Shown piece after piece: positions 34,647 through 46,189 of a stretch of 64,000 nucleotides of DNA. The notes below the pieces were generated by a model. That model was not told the DNA's origin. It did not search any database and worked only from the letters and a program-made list of their open reading frames with translations. A program made the position numbers and the translations under genes. Source of the DNA: Moniliophthora roreri (lineage: Eukaryota; Basidiomycota; Agaricomycetes; Agaricales; Marasmiaceae); the NCBI GenBank assembly GCA_001466705.2, contig LATX02000019.1, positions 23,081 through 87,080 of the forward strand, written 5' to 3'. The first letter of the stretch is position 1. Every line of letters begins with the position of its first letter.

Positions 34647-36390
34647 ATGCTCGAGAAACTGCCTGCAGAAGTAATACTCCTCATTCTCTCAACTCTATCT
34701 ATCCCATCTCTTCATTCACTAAAACTCACCTCGAAAGCATGGAACGACTTTCTGCAAACAAACGAAGGCACGGTGTACCATGGTGCTGCTGTCGTGCACG
34801 GGTACATCGACTCAACTTCTGAGGGATTCGATCGGCTTCCTTACCTTTACTCTTTGAAGGTACTAGCTGGGATGGGAGAGAACTGGAAGACCTTTTGTAA
34901 GCCCCCAATCTCATTTCGAAATGTTCTACTTTACTTACTCATCATCAAGGTCAGCGGAGAATGCAGCTGGAGAAGAGTTGGAAAGGATTGGCCCCATCTC
35001 GACTTGATATAAGTCTGCCAGAGGTGTAAGCATCGACTTGAGGAGCTACCAAGTAAGAGCCACGTACCGAAGGTAGACCCCAAAGTACCTGATCCTTATT
35101 CATATCCGAGACTAGCAGGCCTGCGGTCCCAAAGACGCGGGAGGTGTAACTGGTTATGATGAAGCCGTGGAGTTCATCTACTTTGATACGATGAACGGAC
35201 TTTCCAGTAGCCGGATACCTCACAAGGAATACGCACATATCGAGTATCAGAACGGATACCTCATCTTTGATCGCCTCGGCGGACGGAAGGAGGTCTGGCG
35301 GCTCGCAACAATATCAGATCCTTCTCCTACTCAGTCTCAGCAACCACCGCCACCACCTTACCCACAACAAAATCAGCTTGCCGCATCTCACTGCGGCTGC
35401 TGAATATGCACATACCTATCCCCGAGGCCATTTCGTCCCTCATGCCCTACTCCAGTTTCCACGTCCTACCAGAGCCTTCCGATTCGTTTACCCTACACTG
35501 CTGGTTGGCGGATGGGATGAGGCCTATTGTTTGGATGTACCCACGCGTACCCTCGCACAGACAATTTCGGGTACACAAGAGCCAACCGTGCCGATCAATT
35601 CGTCAGAAGATGATGATGAAAACATTGTGCTAGAGCCTCTTGGGGAGATCAACTATGTTGAAGTCAGCGCCAAACACGTTTTCATATGTGGATCAAACAC
35701 CCTTCGGATATTCGACCGACAGAGTGGCGCATGTGTTCTGGATATGCCTAGTACGCGTAGGCATTACGGGAGAAGAGTGGTGAAAGTTCCTGGAAACAGT
35801 CCGGCGAAGTACTTAGCTTATGATAGAGGCAAGGCAGTCGTTGCATCGGTATGCTACCTCATATCACCTTGAGCGCAGGCACATTACTCATTCATTAATA
35901 GACTACCAGTATCTTCATCCAGAATACCCGAGTTCAACAATGTTTCTCTCCTCGGTGGTATTTCTTGCTTGCAGATCAGCGATTCAGGAATATACCTCAA
36001 TTGGGACCCTGACCCAGCTTCGTACTGTTATGTGGAACAAGAGGCACCGGGATGAGCAGGAAGCTCTTCAATACCCCGACACTAGTGGTATGCCTGGCTC
36101 ATTCGGCGATGACAATGACGATCAGGATGACACGGTTCGACGTCAAGAATCGCAATTCTTGGATGCTGAAGATACTTTTCGGAAGACAATGCAGCGAAAG
36201 GGAAGGTATGGGGTGTTGCCTACAGGCGACCTGGTTGTGATGCTTGATCAAGGTGGGTATCCGTGTTTCGCTCAAGTCTTCTGGTGTAGATTCTGACTTG
36301 AGCTGAACAGCTATGCATTGGAACGCGACGCCGAGGAGTACAGTCAGTGGTATGAATTTTGCGGTTTGGGATTAGTGTATATCTGGAAGG
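34647..36390 (+). pseudogene. F-box protein pseudogene with an inverted exon
   Basis: Exon 1 is 34647-34896 and starts MLEKLPAEVILLILSTL, a clear F-box. Exon 2 is 34950-35023 (RRMQLEKSWKGLAPSR) after a 53-nt intron. The next exon of the family lies inverted at 35068-35199. The plus strand resumes at 35227 with EYAHIEYQNGYLIFDR, changes frame near 35330-35400, continues FRFVYPTLLVGGWDEAY up to 35848, and after an intron (35849-35901) changes frame again (ISCLQISDSGIYLNWDPD, then GRYGVLPTGDLVVMLDQ). F-box proteins link substrates to SCF ubiquitin ligase; this family is expanded in Agaricomycetes and has a beta-propeller-like C-terminus. With the inversion and at least three frame changes it cannot encode the family protein. 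Confidence 0.8.
35068..35199 (-). pseudogene. Inverted internal exon of the F-box pseudogene
   Basis: On the minus strand this 132-nt block reads SVHRIKVDELHGFIIT ... GLLVSDMNKDQVLWGLPS, bordered by an AG acceptor (GGAAAG) and a GTACGT donor, both correct for the minus strand. Its place in the family protein is exactly between exon 2 (ending at 35023) and the plus-strand exon starting at 35227. Both phases are 0, so flipping it restores the expected order. Breakpoints lie in the two flanking introns (35024-35067 and 35200-35226). Confidence 0.8.
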
Positions 36391-37659
36391 TTGCTTTGGA
36401 TCGTTCCTGAGTGTTTTATGGGTATCCTTTTGTCCATAGGTTCTTGCGTACTGTATCGTTGAGCACTATGTACTGGTCATGCGAATTCGGTTCGATAGGT
36501 ACTCACATGGGTATGTCATTTAACTTTGCCGCCTCATCCTTCTGTCTGGTCGTTTCACCCTAGATTCTGTGATCACGATTGAATACACTAGGTGGTGTTT
36601 TCGTTGGTGCTAGCGCTTTTTGTCGAGGTTTTCCCCTTCAGCACGTTCCATGACACTTGTTATTTCATTTTATCGATTTGCCGTAGCTCAGGGATGGTAT
36701 CCCGCTCTTATCACCACCGTCGAGACAGCGCTTAAGCCGCCCGTGCTCGAAGTGGTAGTCACCTTTTTTCTCGCCACACGGACGACACCATCCGGTTCGG
36801 TTCTTAATGAATAATGCCGCTGTTCTTTCGTACTTACCTCGACTCCCCGTGCTTCTTAACCTTGTCGTGTTCCAGATCTTGATCGACGCTGAATAATGCT
36901 CCTGATTCCTCACTGCTACACCTGTATTCTACCTTATCGTCTGGTTACGTGTTTTCGTTGAGACAGATCAGCTCTTTCTTATGTTTATGCATATTCTGAA
37001 TGTACGTTGACTTTTTAAATTTATCAAATATAATATCTTTGAGACTATCGGTCTATCTCACAGCAATCGTTTCACAGAAATACTTACAAATGAGTCTCGC
37101 GTCCACCACGGATGCAGTAAGAGCTCGTATGAAAAAGGGAGATACAGTTTGAATCTGGAATATATGTAGACGCGTCGGTCCTCGGAGAGGGGAATCTGAT
37201 GCAAGAACACTGGATGGAATATTTCTTCGTGTTTATTCAACAACCTTCTCCCAAGCTGTCAAAGAACTTCTGCCATGAGTATAGTTGCGTTGCCCATCAG
37301 GCTTAGGCAGAAGTTTCGCTGGATTTTGAGTAAAAACCTCAGCTTCTTTTGAGGGTGCCAAATTCCAAGCCAAACTAGGACCGCCAGCGGCCTGGTCCCG
37401 CATCTTCCTACGGTGTGAGTGGTCCATGGTCCTTCATGTTCCTCTCGCATTTACACTTAGTTTTGTTGAATTCCGTCATGATACTTATTTCGTATGGTTG
37501 TTGTGGTGCCCCCGTATATTTGTGGATCCTGATTTTAAAGCAATATTCGCGGATTCCGATTTCCCAGGTGAATTCCAAGCGACCTCGAAGCAGTCCCGAT
37601 GCTTCAGTATGCTCAAGGGAGCTATCAAAATGAGGACCATGTGTGAGAGGGAATATTCA
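36391..37659. other. Intergenic, CpG-normal, no supported gene
   Basis: A minus-strand frame with its own ATG at 37427 runs to about 37233 (64 codons, basic, PDGQRNYTHGRSSLTAWEK) and could be a small or terminal exon, but no family is recognised. Nothing else was seen. Confidence 0.35.
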
Positions 37660-37665
37660 AGCCTG
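37660..37665 (+). repeat. 6-bp target site duplication, left (AGCCTG)
   Basis: AGCCTG immediately precedes the left terminal inverted repeat and recurs at 46516-46521 immediately after the right one. Confidence 0.75.
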
Positions 37666-37991
37666 TATGAGTGTCAAAGTGCCAAAAAAATAAGTGCGTC
37701 CCCGGTAATACTCTTTTCTACCCCGGTAATACTTTTTCACCCCCCGGTAATACAACTTGTTTCGTCTCCCCGGTAATACCCAAGTTGTTTCGCCCCCCGG
37801 TAATCCCGTCGGCTAACTCCAGCTCACGTTCCCACACTCTGAACCCACTGTTCAGCTGCCTCTCGACGCTCAGGCATGGTTCACTAAGGTCAAATAAGTG
37901 TACAAATTAATTCTTTATGTATCAGAGTACATGTATACCAAAAATCTAATATATCTGAGTTGTGTTGCTTATCCCACAGTGAAGATCTTTC
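37666..37991 (+). repeat. Left terminal inverted repeat (326 bp), CpGs retained
   Basis: Begins TATGAGTGTCAAAGTGCC. It holds five copies of a CCCCGGTAATAC-type motif between about 37700 and 37806, spaced roughly 21-28 bp. The motif's central CpG is intact in all five. Clustered subterminal motifs of this kind are commonly transposase binding sites; that role is inferred. Confidence 0.85.
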
Positions 37992-38041
37992 CTCCTGGCT
38001 CTGTCAGGGGAACTTTCTCACGCATGTGATCACAATACCGA

Positions 38042-38056
38042 GGCGCGCGACGCGCC
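38042..38056. other. GC palindrome near the left end of the transposon
   Basis: GGCGCG-CGA-CGCGCC has 6-bp arms and a 3-base centre. It is the last CpG-rich stretch before CpG density falls. It is about 120 bp upstream of the first internal gene, so it may be part of its control region. Confidence 0.4.
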
Positions 38057-38174
38057 TTGTTTACTATCAACCATCATCTGCTCTTCTGCGCTTCACGTAT
38101 CCAGGCCAATTCTCCCCTCAAAACATCAAATCCACTTGAAATCAAGCAGATTCTCTACTCTACTTCACATCTTT

Positions 38175-40635
38175 ATGCCTTTTATGCCAGAAACCAGAGA
38201 GGATTACTGTCACTGTATCACGACTCAGCATGCAGTAGCAACAGCACAGGCGGACACTGGGGGAAAGGAACTTCGCCTTAAGGGTTTCTGGGCAGACAGA
38301 AGCAATGAGGAAGCCAAAAAATGCCCTAGGGGATCACGTTCTAGTGGAGGTTTGGTGGATGTTATTGAGCCAGACTGTAGCATCCAGTGTGGGCAGAAAG
38401 ACAATCAAACACCTTTATATCCACCCCAGCTTCGATTGAAGTATCTCCGGTCAAACAAGTCACTGTCAAATGAAGAGCTTTTTGAAGGATTGGTGCTTCG
38501 TGGGCCAGAAAGTATTTCTGCAGCAGGTTGGTCAATAGTAGTGGATTTAAACAGTGGGCTGGTTTTGCAGGTCTGTTCCTACTTTCTTTGATCTCATACA
38601 ACATGCTAACATACGAGTGACTACCTTGTCTACTTACTTCACACATCACCACAACTTTATACCATTCAACAATGGCAGGACATTATAATGAATGTTTGCA
38701 AGTCGGTTCGTTTACATTTATACTTTTATATTATTCTGCTAGCTAATACTGCTATATAGGACCGATCCTTCAAGGTTGGCCTAGCTCTTGAGTTTGACAC
38801 TCATGTTCTTGCCTTCCTGACAAAGGACCTTCTTTTCCAGGTAAGAGACATGCAATTTGTTTACTTCTGTGCTATAATGCTGATTTTATTCCTTTAACTC
38901 ATGCTAGCCATACTGGAAATCATCTGTAGATGAGGTCGAGTGGCTTCCCAATGTTGTTCGTGATTATAGCCTTTTTCTTAAGGCTATGGTGAATTGGATC
39001 GTTTTGGAGGGGTTTCTTAATAAATCATGGCACAGCAACCGTACTCAACTGGCAATTTCAGCCTTTCATGACTGCAAGGTAGCCCATGGTGCAGGAGTTT
39101 ACACATCTAGTGAAGTTTTCAAGAGTGCTGGTGTGGATTTACTTTCTATGGTATTTACATTGGATATTCACTAATGGATGTACAGGTATTTCCCCTCTGC
39201 TGACTGATGTGGAAGTCTTTGCAAATCCTTCTCATGTGGCAAGAATCATATGTGCATTCTACACACTTGTATATCAGGCATACCATGAAAGTGGCATCAA
39301 GTGAGTGTTCTATTATTTTCTCAAGTTACAATGACTCAGATTCTGCATAGGAGTTTAGTATTGTCAGCAATGCATGGAACAGTCTTTGCTTCAACACAAT
39401 TACAGCAGCAGAATTACTATCATTATCTCAACATCTATGGCAAAGAGCGAGTCACCTGCACCATGTGTGAGGCTGCTCTTGTGGACTACTTTGTGGTATG
39501 ATTACTTTTCTCCAGTTAAAATACATACTGATAGTAGTCCTCAGGATACAATTAACAAGTTGGCAGTGCAGCCATATAAGTGGTCCAGGGATGCCACCAA
39601 TGTCCCCCTTTTTGACTTCTTTGAGCCTGAAAATGTCAGGCCTGCTTTGCTTCTTAAAGAGGGCAACCTTGGACATCTGGTGTTTGGGGATATGCTGTGG
39701 TCATCCTTTGGCAAGGTAATTCCAGTGAAGCTTGATCCTATCACTCAGCTTTTTATTGAACATGGTAAGTTTTTCTTCATGCTTGATTAGTAGAGAAACT
39801 GATATCTCCACCTCTTAGGCATTATATGTGACCCTACCAGGGCATTGTTACCGACATATCTATGTGATGCAGAGTACTCTGCACTCTTTATAGATAGCCC
39901 AGAATGAAAGCGCCAACCATCATACTTCTATCATTGCAGCAAGCAGATCTGGTCACTGGTCCCAAACTTCCCTTCAAATTGCTATAATACCCGACTTACT
40001 ATAAGGTCAGACTCAGATAGATCAAGGTATGCACTGATTGTTTTGATTACCAGATATATATGAGCTGATTGGCATATGGTTACTCTAGCAATGAGTCTAT
40101 TTCTATTGGAGACACCACTGCAGCTGTCATTACTATGGATTCTGAGCCTGGATGTCGTAGAACTTGGTCACAGACAATGAAGCCAGACACTATCTCTATG
40201 ACTTCTAGGTCTAGAGTCATTGATAGTGCCAGTGCTAATGCCTACCTTGCTGTGAATAATAGTAATCCTGTTATTCATATGGTTGGGCAGGCTCAAGAGG
40301 AGAAGCTTTACTTGAAGATTATTGCAAAAGGTTCCTCCGATGTTTCAATTGGACCAATGGAGTATTGTGGAAATGCATTTATTGTCAAGGGACCTGCAGG
40401 CAAAACAGTGTATGTCAATTCTTATACTTACTATTGTGTTTCACCATTTCACAAATTCTTAGTCTCAGTCTCTGCTTTGAGGACCCAACACTTAAAGCCA
40501 ACCTCTTGGAATGGGAAGCCTGAAGGCGCCATTGTGTTCAACACAAGAAAAAGATCAGCAACCCAGGAACAGGAAAGACAGCAATGTCCCAGTCTCTTTG
40601 CAAGTCTCACGACAAGGCTATTGAAAAGAGCTTAA
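38175..40635 (+). CDS. Transposon gene 1, multi-exon, function unknown
   Basis: Exons bounded by convincing GT-AG sites read consecutively: 38175 to about 38570, a very short exon near 38680-38700, about 38761-38839 (FKVGLALEFDTHVLAFLTK), about 38910-39150 (SVDEVEWLPNVVRDY, then VLEGFLNKSWHSN), 39184-39300 (VFANPSHVARIICAFYTLV). A further exon set runs to about 39770 (LFDFFEPENVRPALLLKEG) and 40069-40635. Linkage after 39300 is uncertain because frames compete and a 20-nt candidate intron is too short. There is no known domain or membrane segment. It may be a structural or accessory transposon protein, or more than one gene. The ATG at 38175 is the first in a good frame. Confidence 0.5.
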
Positions 40636-40910
40636 AGGCACGTCAGAACTACCTAGCCCAGCACCCCTTGTTGTCTAGCACAGTGCCACCCTCATTACCT
40701 CTTTCACCTGTTCAGTCAGCCAAGTGCCAAAGGCTTAGTGCAGACAAGCATATTGCTGTCTATGGGAGTGAGTTGGGTGAAAAAGAGGATGATAATTATC
40801 GGAGATGGAGCACTCGATGACAGTAAAACCAATTCTTGGAGAATGATATATTTGTACAAGTAAAACTAGATACAAGATCTGATTCTACATTTCAGTATAT
40901 AGCAGAACTC

Positions 40911-42000
40911 TTATACATGATCATACTCTTCAAAATCAGAGCAATCCATGTGGAGGTTTTGGTGATGCTCCATAATATAGTCAAATGCAGCATTAAAAAT
41001 TCTCTCCACAACATCCAATGTACCCTTCTCCTCCAAAGTATCAATCCAACGATACTTGCATTCCACATTGAGTTCAGGATAGTCCTGCAGTTCCTCAATA
41101 AATCTGAGGATGTCGTAGGAATTGAAGCCAAGAGGGTCATCAGGATGGAGGAGCTGGTTTCTGACATTGGTTGTCCAAAGCTTGTGCCATGCATTTCTAC
41201 AGGCCCTGTGTTGGTTGAATGTGCAACTTGGAGCAGGACCCACAGTTTCCAGCTCTGGTGCAACTGCAGCTACTCCCAGACAGTACTTCATGAGAGTGGC
41301 CTTTGCATGAACAATGACATGGTATGTTACAAACCCCATTGCAAGGGCATGTTCTATGGTAATTTCCTCCAAAGGATAGAAGAGGATAAGAGATCAAAGA
41401 GCTGGTTTGAGCCAATGCCAGATTGGCCATTTTGATGACACTGCCAGCTTCTGGAAGGGAGAGAGAACCAGAGATTTGAAGCTATCAATAGCTACTCCAT
41501 AAGCTGTTGTTGCTTGGAGAAGGTGTGCTACTTTGAGTAGTGAGCAAAACCCCTCAAATGTTTTTGCAAACTGTCTGAGACTTCAATCAATATTGGTAAT
41601 GTAAAATAAAAATTATATAGAAAACATACTGATGTGTCATCCATTGTGCAAATATCTCCAACTCCTCTCTATGAACTGATGGCCAGCACATTGGCTTTGC
41701 TCTTGAGCCCTCACTATCAATCATTGTTGCATTGTGCAGGATTTCCATAGTAGAGGACATGCAAATAAGCATCATCTTCAGTATAGGTACAAGCAAGTTC
41801 TCTGCCTGCTCCAACAAAGAAATGAATAAATTGACTTAAAAATTGCATTATAATATTGTAGTGCTCACCCGTATCCATATTACATCTCCATTTTCCTTCT
41901 AGTTTTGAAATACTTCCCATTTGGTTGCAGGTGGATCACAGACAATAGGTTCTGGCACAACAGGAAACTCTGCATCATGCAGAATAGCAGAAACTGACAT
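40911..42000 (-). CDS. Transposon gene 2, minus strand, function unknown
   Basis: The start ATG at 42000 (MSVSAILHDAEFPVVPEP) faces the integrase start 190 bp away. Later exons read AENLLVPILKMMLICMSS (about 41640-41817) and, after a GTATGT intron, a long final frame 41372-40911 ending DCSDFEEYDHV. A stop near 41910 in the first exon implies an intron or a nonsense change. No domain is recognised. The divergent layout with the integrase suggests a shared promoter. Confidence 0.45.
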
Positions 42001-42189
42001 TGTGAGTTATTGGTGCAGTGTCAGAAGAAAGGAAGATGAGTAGTAGAGATCAAGCAGTGATTGTCAATTTAAATTGAAAACACATGCAATGTTTAAAATG
42101 GAACAGTAGGTGAGAAAATAATGCTGTACTGACATATAAAGCAAATGCTGCTGATTGCACTGTGCCATTGACTCACCCATCATACCATC

Positions 42190-44301
42190 ATGTCTCTTGA
42201 ACTTCCTGAACTTCCATCTTTCACATCAAGCACCCCACCAAACATGCAGCAGGGAGCAGGCATACTTGCTAGAATCTACAGGCACACCAACAATGCTCTC
42301 CAATCTGATGCTCATGACCTTTTTCAGATAAAGTTTCATGGTTCAACAGTCATAAATGAAGCCATACCTTTAATGCTTGCAATTGAAGGAGTGGTAGAAG
42401 GACACAAGGATCTGCTTCATTGGCTGACAGAAGTTGCAGAGCTGTTTGGTGTCCTAATCAAGCAGCTCAGTGAGGCAGAGGAGATGGCAAAAACAGGGTA
42501 AGTATCATTAATATTTTTCATAGGGATTCTATTAATGTGATGCCAGAGCTGATACTTCAAATATTCATATGGTTGCTCCCGTTACTATTGTAAAGAGTGG
42601 AAAGTGTGGCAGACCCAAGAAAATTCCGAATCCCTTTCTCCTTCGCAAAGCCATGGACTCTAGTTGCAGAATCTCAAAGAGTGAATTGGCTCGCACTATC
42701 AAACTTTCATGGGAGAGTCTATTAAAATATATGAAGAAGTTCAGCATTGAGTCAAGATATTCTTCTATTACAGACAAGGGACTTGATAACATTGCGAGAG
42801 AGGTGCGGGGGTCACAACCTGAGACAGGCCATTGGTATCTCGCTGGGCATCTGTCTTCTGCTGGCATCAAGGTTCAGAAGGAGAGAATCAGACAGGCACT
42901 GATCTGTGTTGATCCAATTGGACAAGCAATCCGGAACAAGGAAACTGCAGAGGATCATATGTATTGTGTTCCTAGGCCAAATGCAATGTGGCATATAGAT
43001 AGACATCACAAGTTGATCAGGTGGGGCTTTGTAATTCATGGGATAATTGATGGGTTCTGTAGAACAGTGAGTATAGCCACACATGTGTTTTTACAATCCT
43101 TATACATTTTTCAGGTTGTTGGCCTGCAAGCCAGTACAAATAACCGAGCATCAACTGTTCTTAAGGTATTTGCCAAGGCCGTTGAGGCATTTGGATGGCC
43201 TTCACGAATGTGTGGAGACTGTGGTGGAGAGAACAAAAAAGTTGCAGTTGTTATGATCCATATGTGTAGATTGAACAGGGGTAGTTTCATGTGGGGAATG
43301 TGCATATACCATGTGCTTCTATCATGATGGAACTAATACTTCAAATTAGGTCCACAAGGAATACTCGGATTGAGTGGCTATGGGTTGAAGTTGGAGCCCA
43401 GTTCAGGTGGAGATGGAGAGCATTTTTCTATTGTGTCGAACACCTACACAGGCTAGATGTGAAGAATCTTTTTCATCTATAGCTCCTTCATCATATCTTT
43501 CTGGAGCAAATCTGAGATGATTGTGACTACTTCATGCGAGAATGGAACTCACATCCAATATCGGGCAAGAGTCATGAAAAGTCACCATGTGTAAAGTGTT
43601 CCAATTATAGCTGTTGTTCAGATACTGATACTGTAATCAATAGGACATGAGGCTCTTTGGCATGATCCAACATGGTGTTTATAAAGATGGCCCAGACGAA
43701 GACAGTGATGATGAGTATCCTCCATCTGATTTCGAAGATGAGAGCAGTCAAAGGATCTGAAGAGCATATGACAATGATGAGTGTTCAGGAGGTGAATTGG
43801 AGATTGAGACAGATGGCACCTTCTTGGAGTCAGAAGAAAGTGGTTGGGAGGATGATGAATATGGTAAGTCTTTCATATCTATGTTGAATACATGCTTTAC
43901 AACTCATATCAATAGCAGAAATTGAAGAGGCACATTCATCGCGATACAACTGCAAGCCTGTCAAAGCTCCATGATGTGAGAATCCTTTCACTGATCAACT
44001 GCATCTTCATGCAACATTTATGGAAGCTTTGGGTGAAATGGACAAATTGCCACTTCCCGAAGGATGGGGAATTCACAATGACGAGTATGACAACGACAAA
44101 GGATATCCATTATATGAGGAAATCCCATCTGGACGGTGGCACAGTAAGACTTTAAAGGTATTGCTGCCACATGCAGACTGGAGGCCTCGAGCAGAAACAT
44201 GGATAAAGGCAGTGATTCTTTTGGAGTCAACACTGATGGAAAACAAGTTAGTAGGGTCAAGTGATTCTACCTCCTCCCAGTCACATTCAGATTCCGAATA
44301 G
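42190..44301 (+). pseudogene. Integrase-like DDE transposase, decayed
   Basis: Exons 42190-42497, 42547-43066, 43115-43299 and 43350 onward join in frame through GT-AG introns of 49, 48 and 50 nt. The catalytic core reads MWHIDRHHKLIRWGFVIHG (first Asp), FGWPSRMCGDCGGEN (second Asp) and RIEWLWVEVGAQF (Glu), so all three acidic residues are present. This is the integrase-core family common in Agaricomycete genomes. The C-terminus continues (GMIQHGVYKDGPDEDSDDE, 43660 onward) to an acidic end near 44301. Defects: TAG at 43480 where Trp is usual, and TGA near 43515 where Arg is plausible. Cys in GDCGG and Trp in IEWLW stand where relatives have Arg, as expected for CpG decay. Confidence 0.75.
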
Positions 44302-44399
44302 ATAGCTTCTAAACATGCTGTGAATGACATACTTATGCAACACGCAGGTAACTCATGGCCGTAGTGCATATCAGATGGTGCCAATGGTGTGAATCATCA

Positions 44400-44475
44400 T
44401 TGTCTTTCTTTCTTTCTTCTATACCTCTCTCTTTCTTTTCTCCTTTTCTGTCTTTTCTTTCTGTTTTGTTTCACG
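44400..44475 (+). promoter_or_regulatory. Pyrimidine tract before transposon gene 4
   Basis: A CT-rich run (repeated CTTT/TCTTT) ends about 40 bp before the ATG at 44515. CT-rich leaders are common just upstream of fungal transcription starts. The function is inferred. Confidence 0.3.
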
Positions 44476-44514
44476 CTCTGTGCTTTGTGCAGCACTGTTC
44501 TCTGTCCCAGACAA

Positions 44515-45982
44515 TGGCAAGAAGGTCTGGAATGGACAAGAAGCGCAGACGTGAGCCCAGCCTCTCTCCCGAACCCTCAGGAAGCAAGTGAGTCAAGTCC
44601 AACAGCTCTGCTGTACAACACATTCTTGATCGTGCAGCCAAGGCTTCAACCTCAATGCATGCTGCTGAGGCAGAAAGCAATGTAGGGTATCAACAATGGA
44701 AGAAGCAGAAGCGCAGCCCTAGTACATCTGAAAATAGCAAGCCTTCAGCCAGTAAAGACAAGGGCAAAGGCAGAATGGTAAGCACATAATTTGCTATAAC
44801 CAAATTTTATCTGAAGAAGTACCTATAGGTCACCCAGCAGAACAATGGCTTTACTTTTGGAAAGGTCTTCATTTTTACAGATGGGTGTTTTATCAATAAG
44901 ACCAAGGTTTGTGTTGTTGCTTGTTCTGCTCATAGTCTGCTCTGTTTCTTGTACAAGTTTCTGATTTTCTCTAATATAGGCTGGCAGCATTGATTTTTAT
45001 TTTGGAATGAAAGCATCTCATCAGCAAACAAAGCCCATTCCTGATGCTTTCCAATTCAACAAATCAAAGCACCAAAAGACGGCAGCAGAGTGTGATCTCT
45101 GGGATAAGCCATAGTCTATTGATCTGGACATGGAGGTTGAGGAAGTCCTGAATGTGATCAGCCTTTTCCTCCCTGACATTATTCAGGCTGTTCAACATAA
45201 TCAAACTCCCAATCCATCTTTCAATGAAGACTTTGATCCCGATTACAAGAAATTCTTGCCTCCTCTCATCCCCCTTATCCACACTGGTATACGACAACTG
45301 GCTATTTCAGCTGGTGCTCTGCAATATCCCAACACTACTTTCACAGAGGATTTGAGCAGGTCATGCCCAGACCACAGCAAAGAGAAGACAGCATCTATTT
45401 ACAACCATACTCTGTACCTTCATGAGTTGTGTGACTGTTAACCTCAGCTAAATTTCTAAAAATCTTTTAGTTACCAGGATACCAATTAAACAGTCTGAAA
45501 TCATTGTGTGGACTTCAAGAAATTGGTCTCCTCCACTGTCAGAAAGCCTGCTTCTTGATTCTGATAAGGAGGGTAGCAGCTCTGAAGCCAAAGATAATCC
45601 TAGTGATGATGAAGATTATGAGAAGCCCAGGATTGCTCCACAAAGAATTCTATGCTCCCATCATCGGAATCATGGCAGTGAGTTTTACTTTCCTGTATCA
45701 TTACTGAGTCTGATTTCTACATTTGCACCAGCTACTCGATCTAAGCATGACATTGTCACAATTGAGAGCAGTGCCAGTGAAGATGATGATTCTGCTCCTA
45801 CTACTGCAGGATCCTCTACACTTGGAACATCATCAGCTGTGACAGACAATGAAGATGAAGACACCAATGTTGCAGATATGTTTTCTTCCATGGTGACCAT
45901 GTCCAATACGTCCATAACCTTGGTAACCAATGACCCTACAGTTCGCCTCAATCTGTACGATATGAAGGACTTCAAGTTTTGA
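44515..45982 (+). pseudogene. Transposon gene 4, multi-exon, function unknown, at least one stop
   Basis: The start is MARRSGMDKKRRREPSLSP, basic and nuclear-signal-like. Exons then read KPSASKDKGKGRM, VTQQNNGFTFGKVFIFTDG (44829 onward), AGSIDFYFGMKASHQQ and LDMEVEEVLNVISLFLPD, ending about 45441. An acidic, Ser-rich stretch (45506-45982) may be its last exon or a separate gene. A TAG at about 45112 interrupts an otherwise open exon and is explained by one C-to-T change. No known domain. Basic start and acidic end suggest a nuclear protein. Confidence 0.45.
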
Positions 45983-46189
45983 GTTGTTCCTTCTCTTCTT
46001 ATTTTTCTTAATGATCATGCAATGACTGCCTATGCTCATTACCCTACCATTGTGCTCCCTACATTATCATGGTTATACTAAGTGTCTCGTCACTCACTAG
46101 CTTGATCCCAACCACAGTACATATCAGTGGTTATCTAGTACATAAATGAAATCTTGCTATGATATGATACAAATGGAATAAATTTACTA

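Noticed and set aside
37671..37910. 79-codon frame found at both 37671 and 46510
   Set aside because: It lies wholly in the TIRs and repeats because of the CCCCGGTAATAC motifs; no start context or conservation as protein.
40892..41435. Plus-strand 199-codon frame at 40836-41435
   Set aside because: It is antisense to the minus-strand final exon of transposon gene 2, which has better composition and splice linkage.
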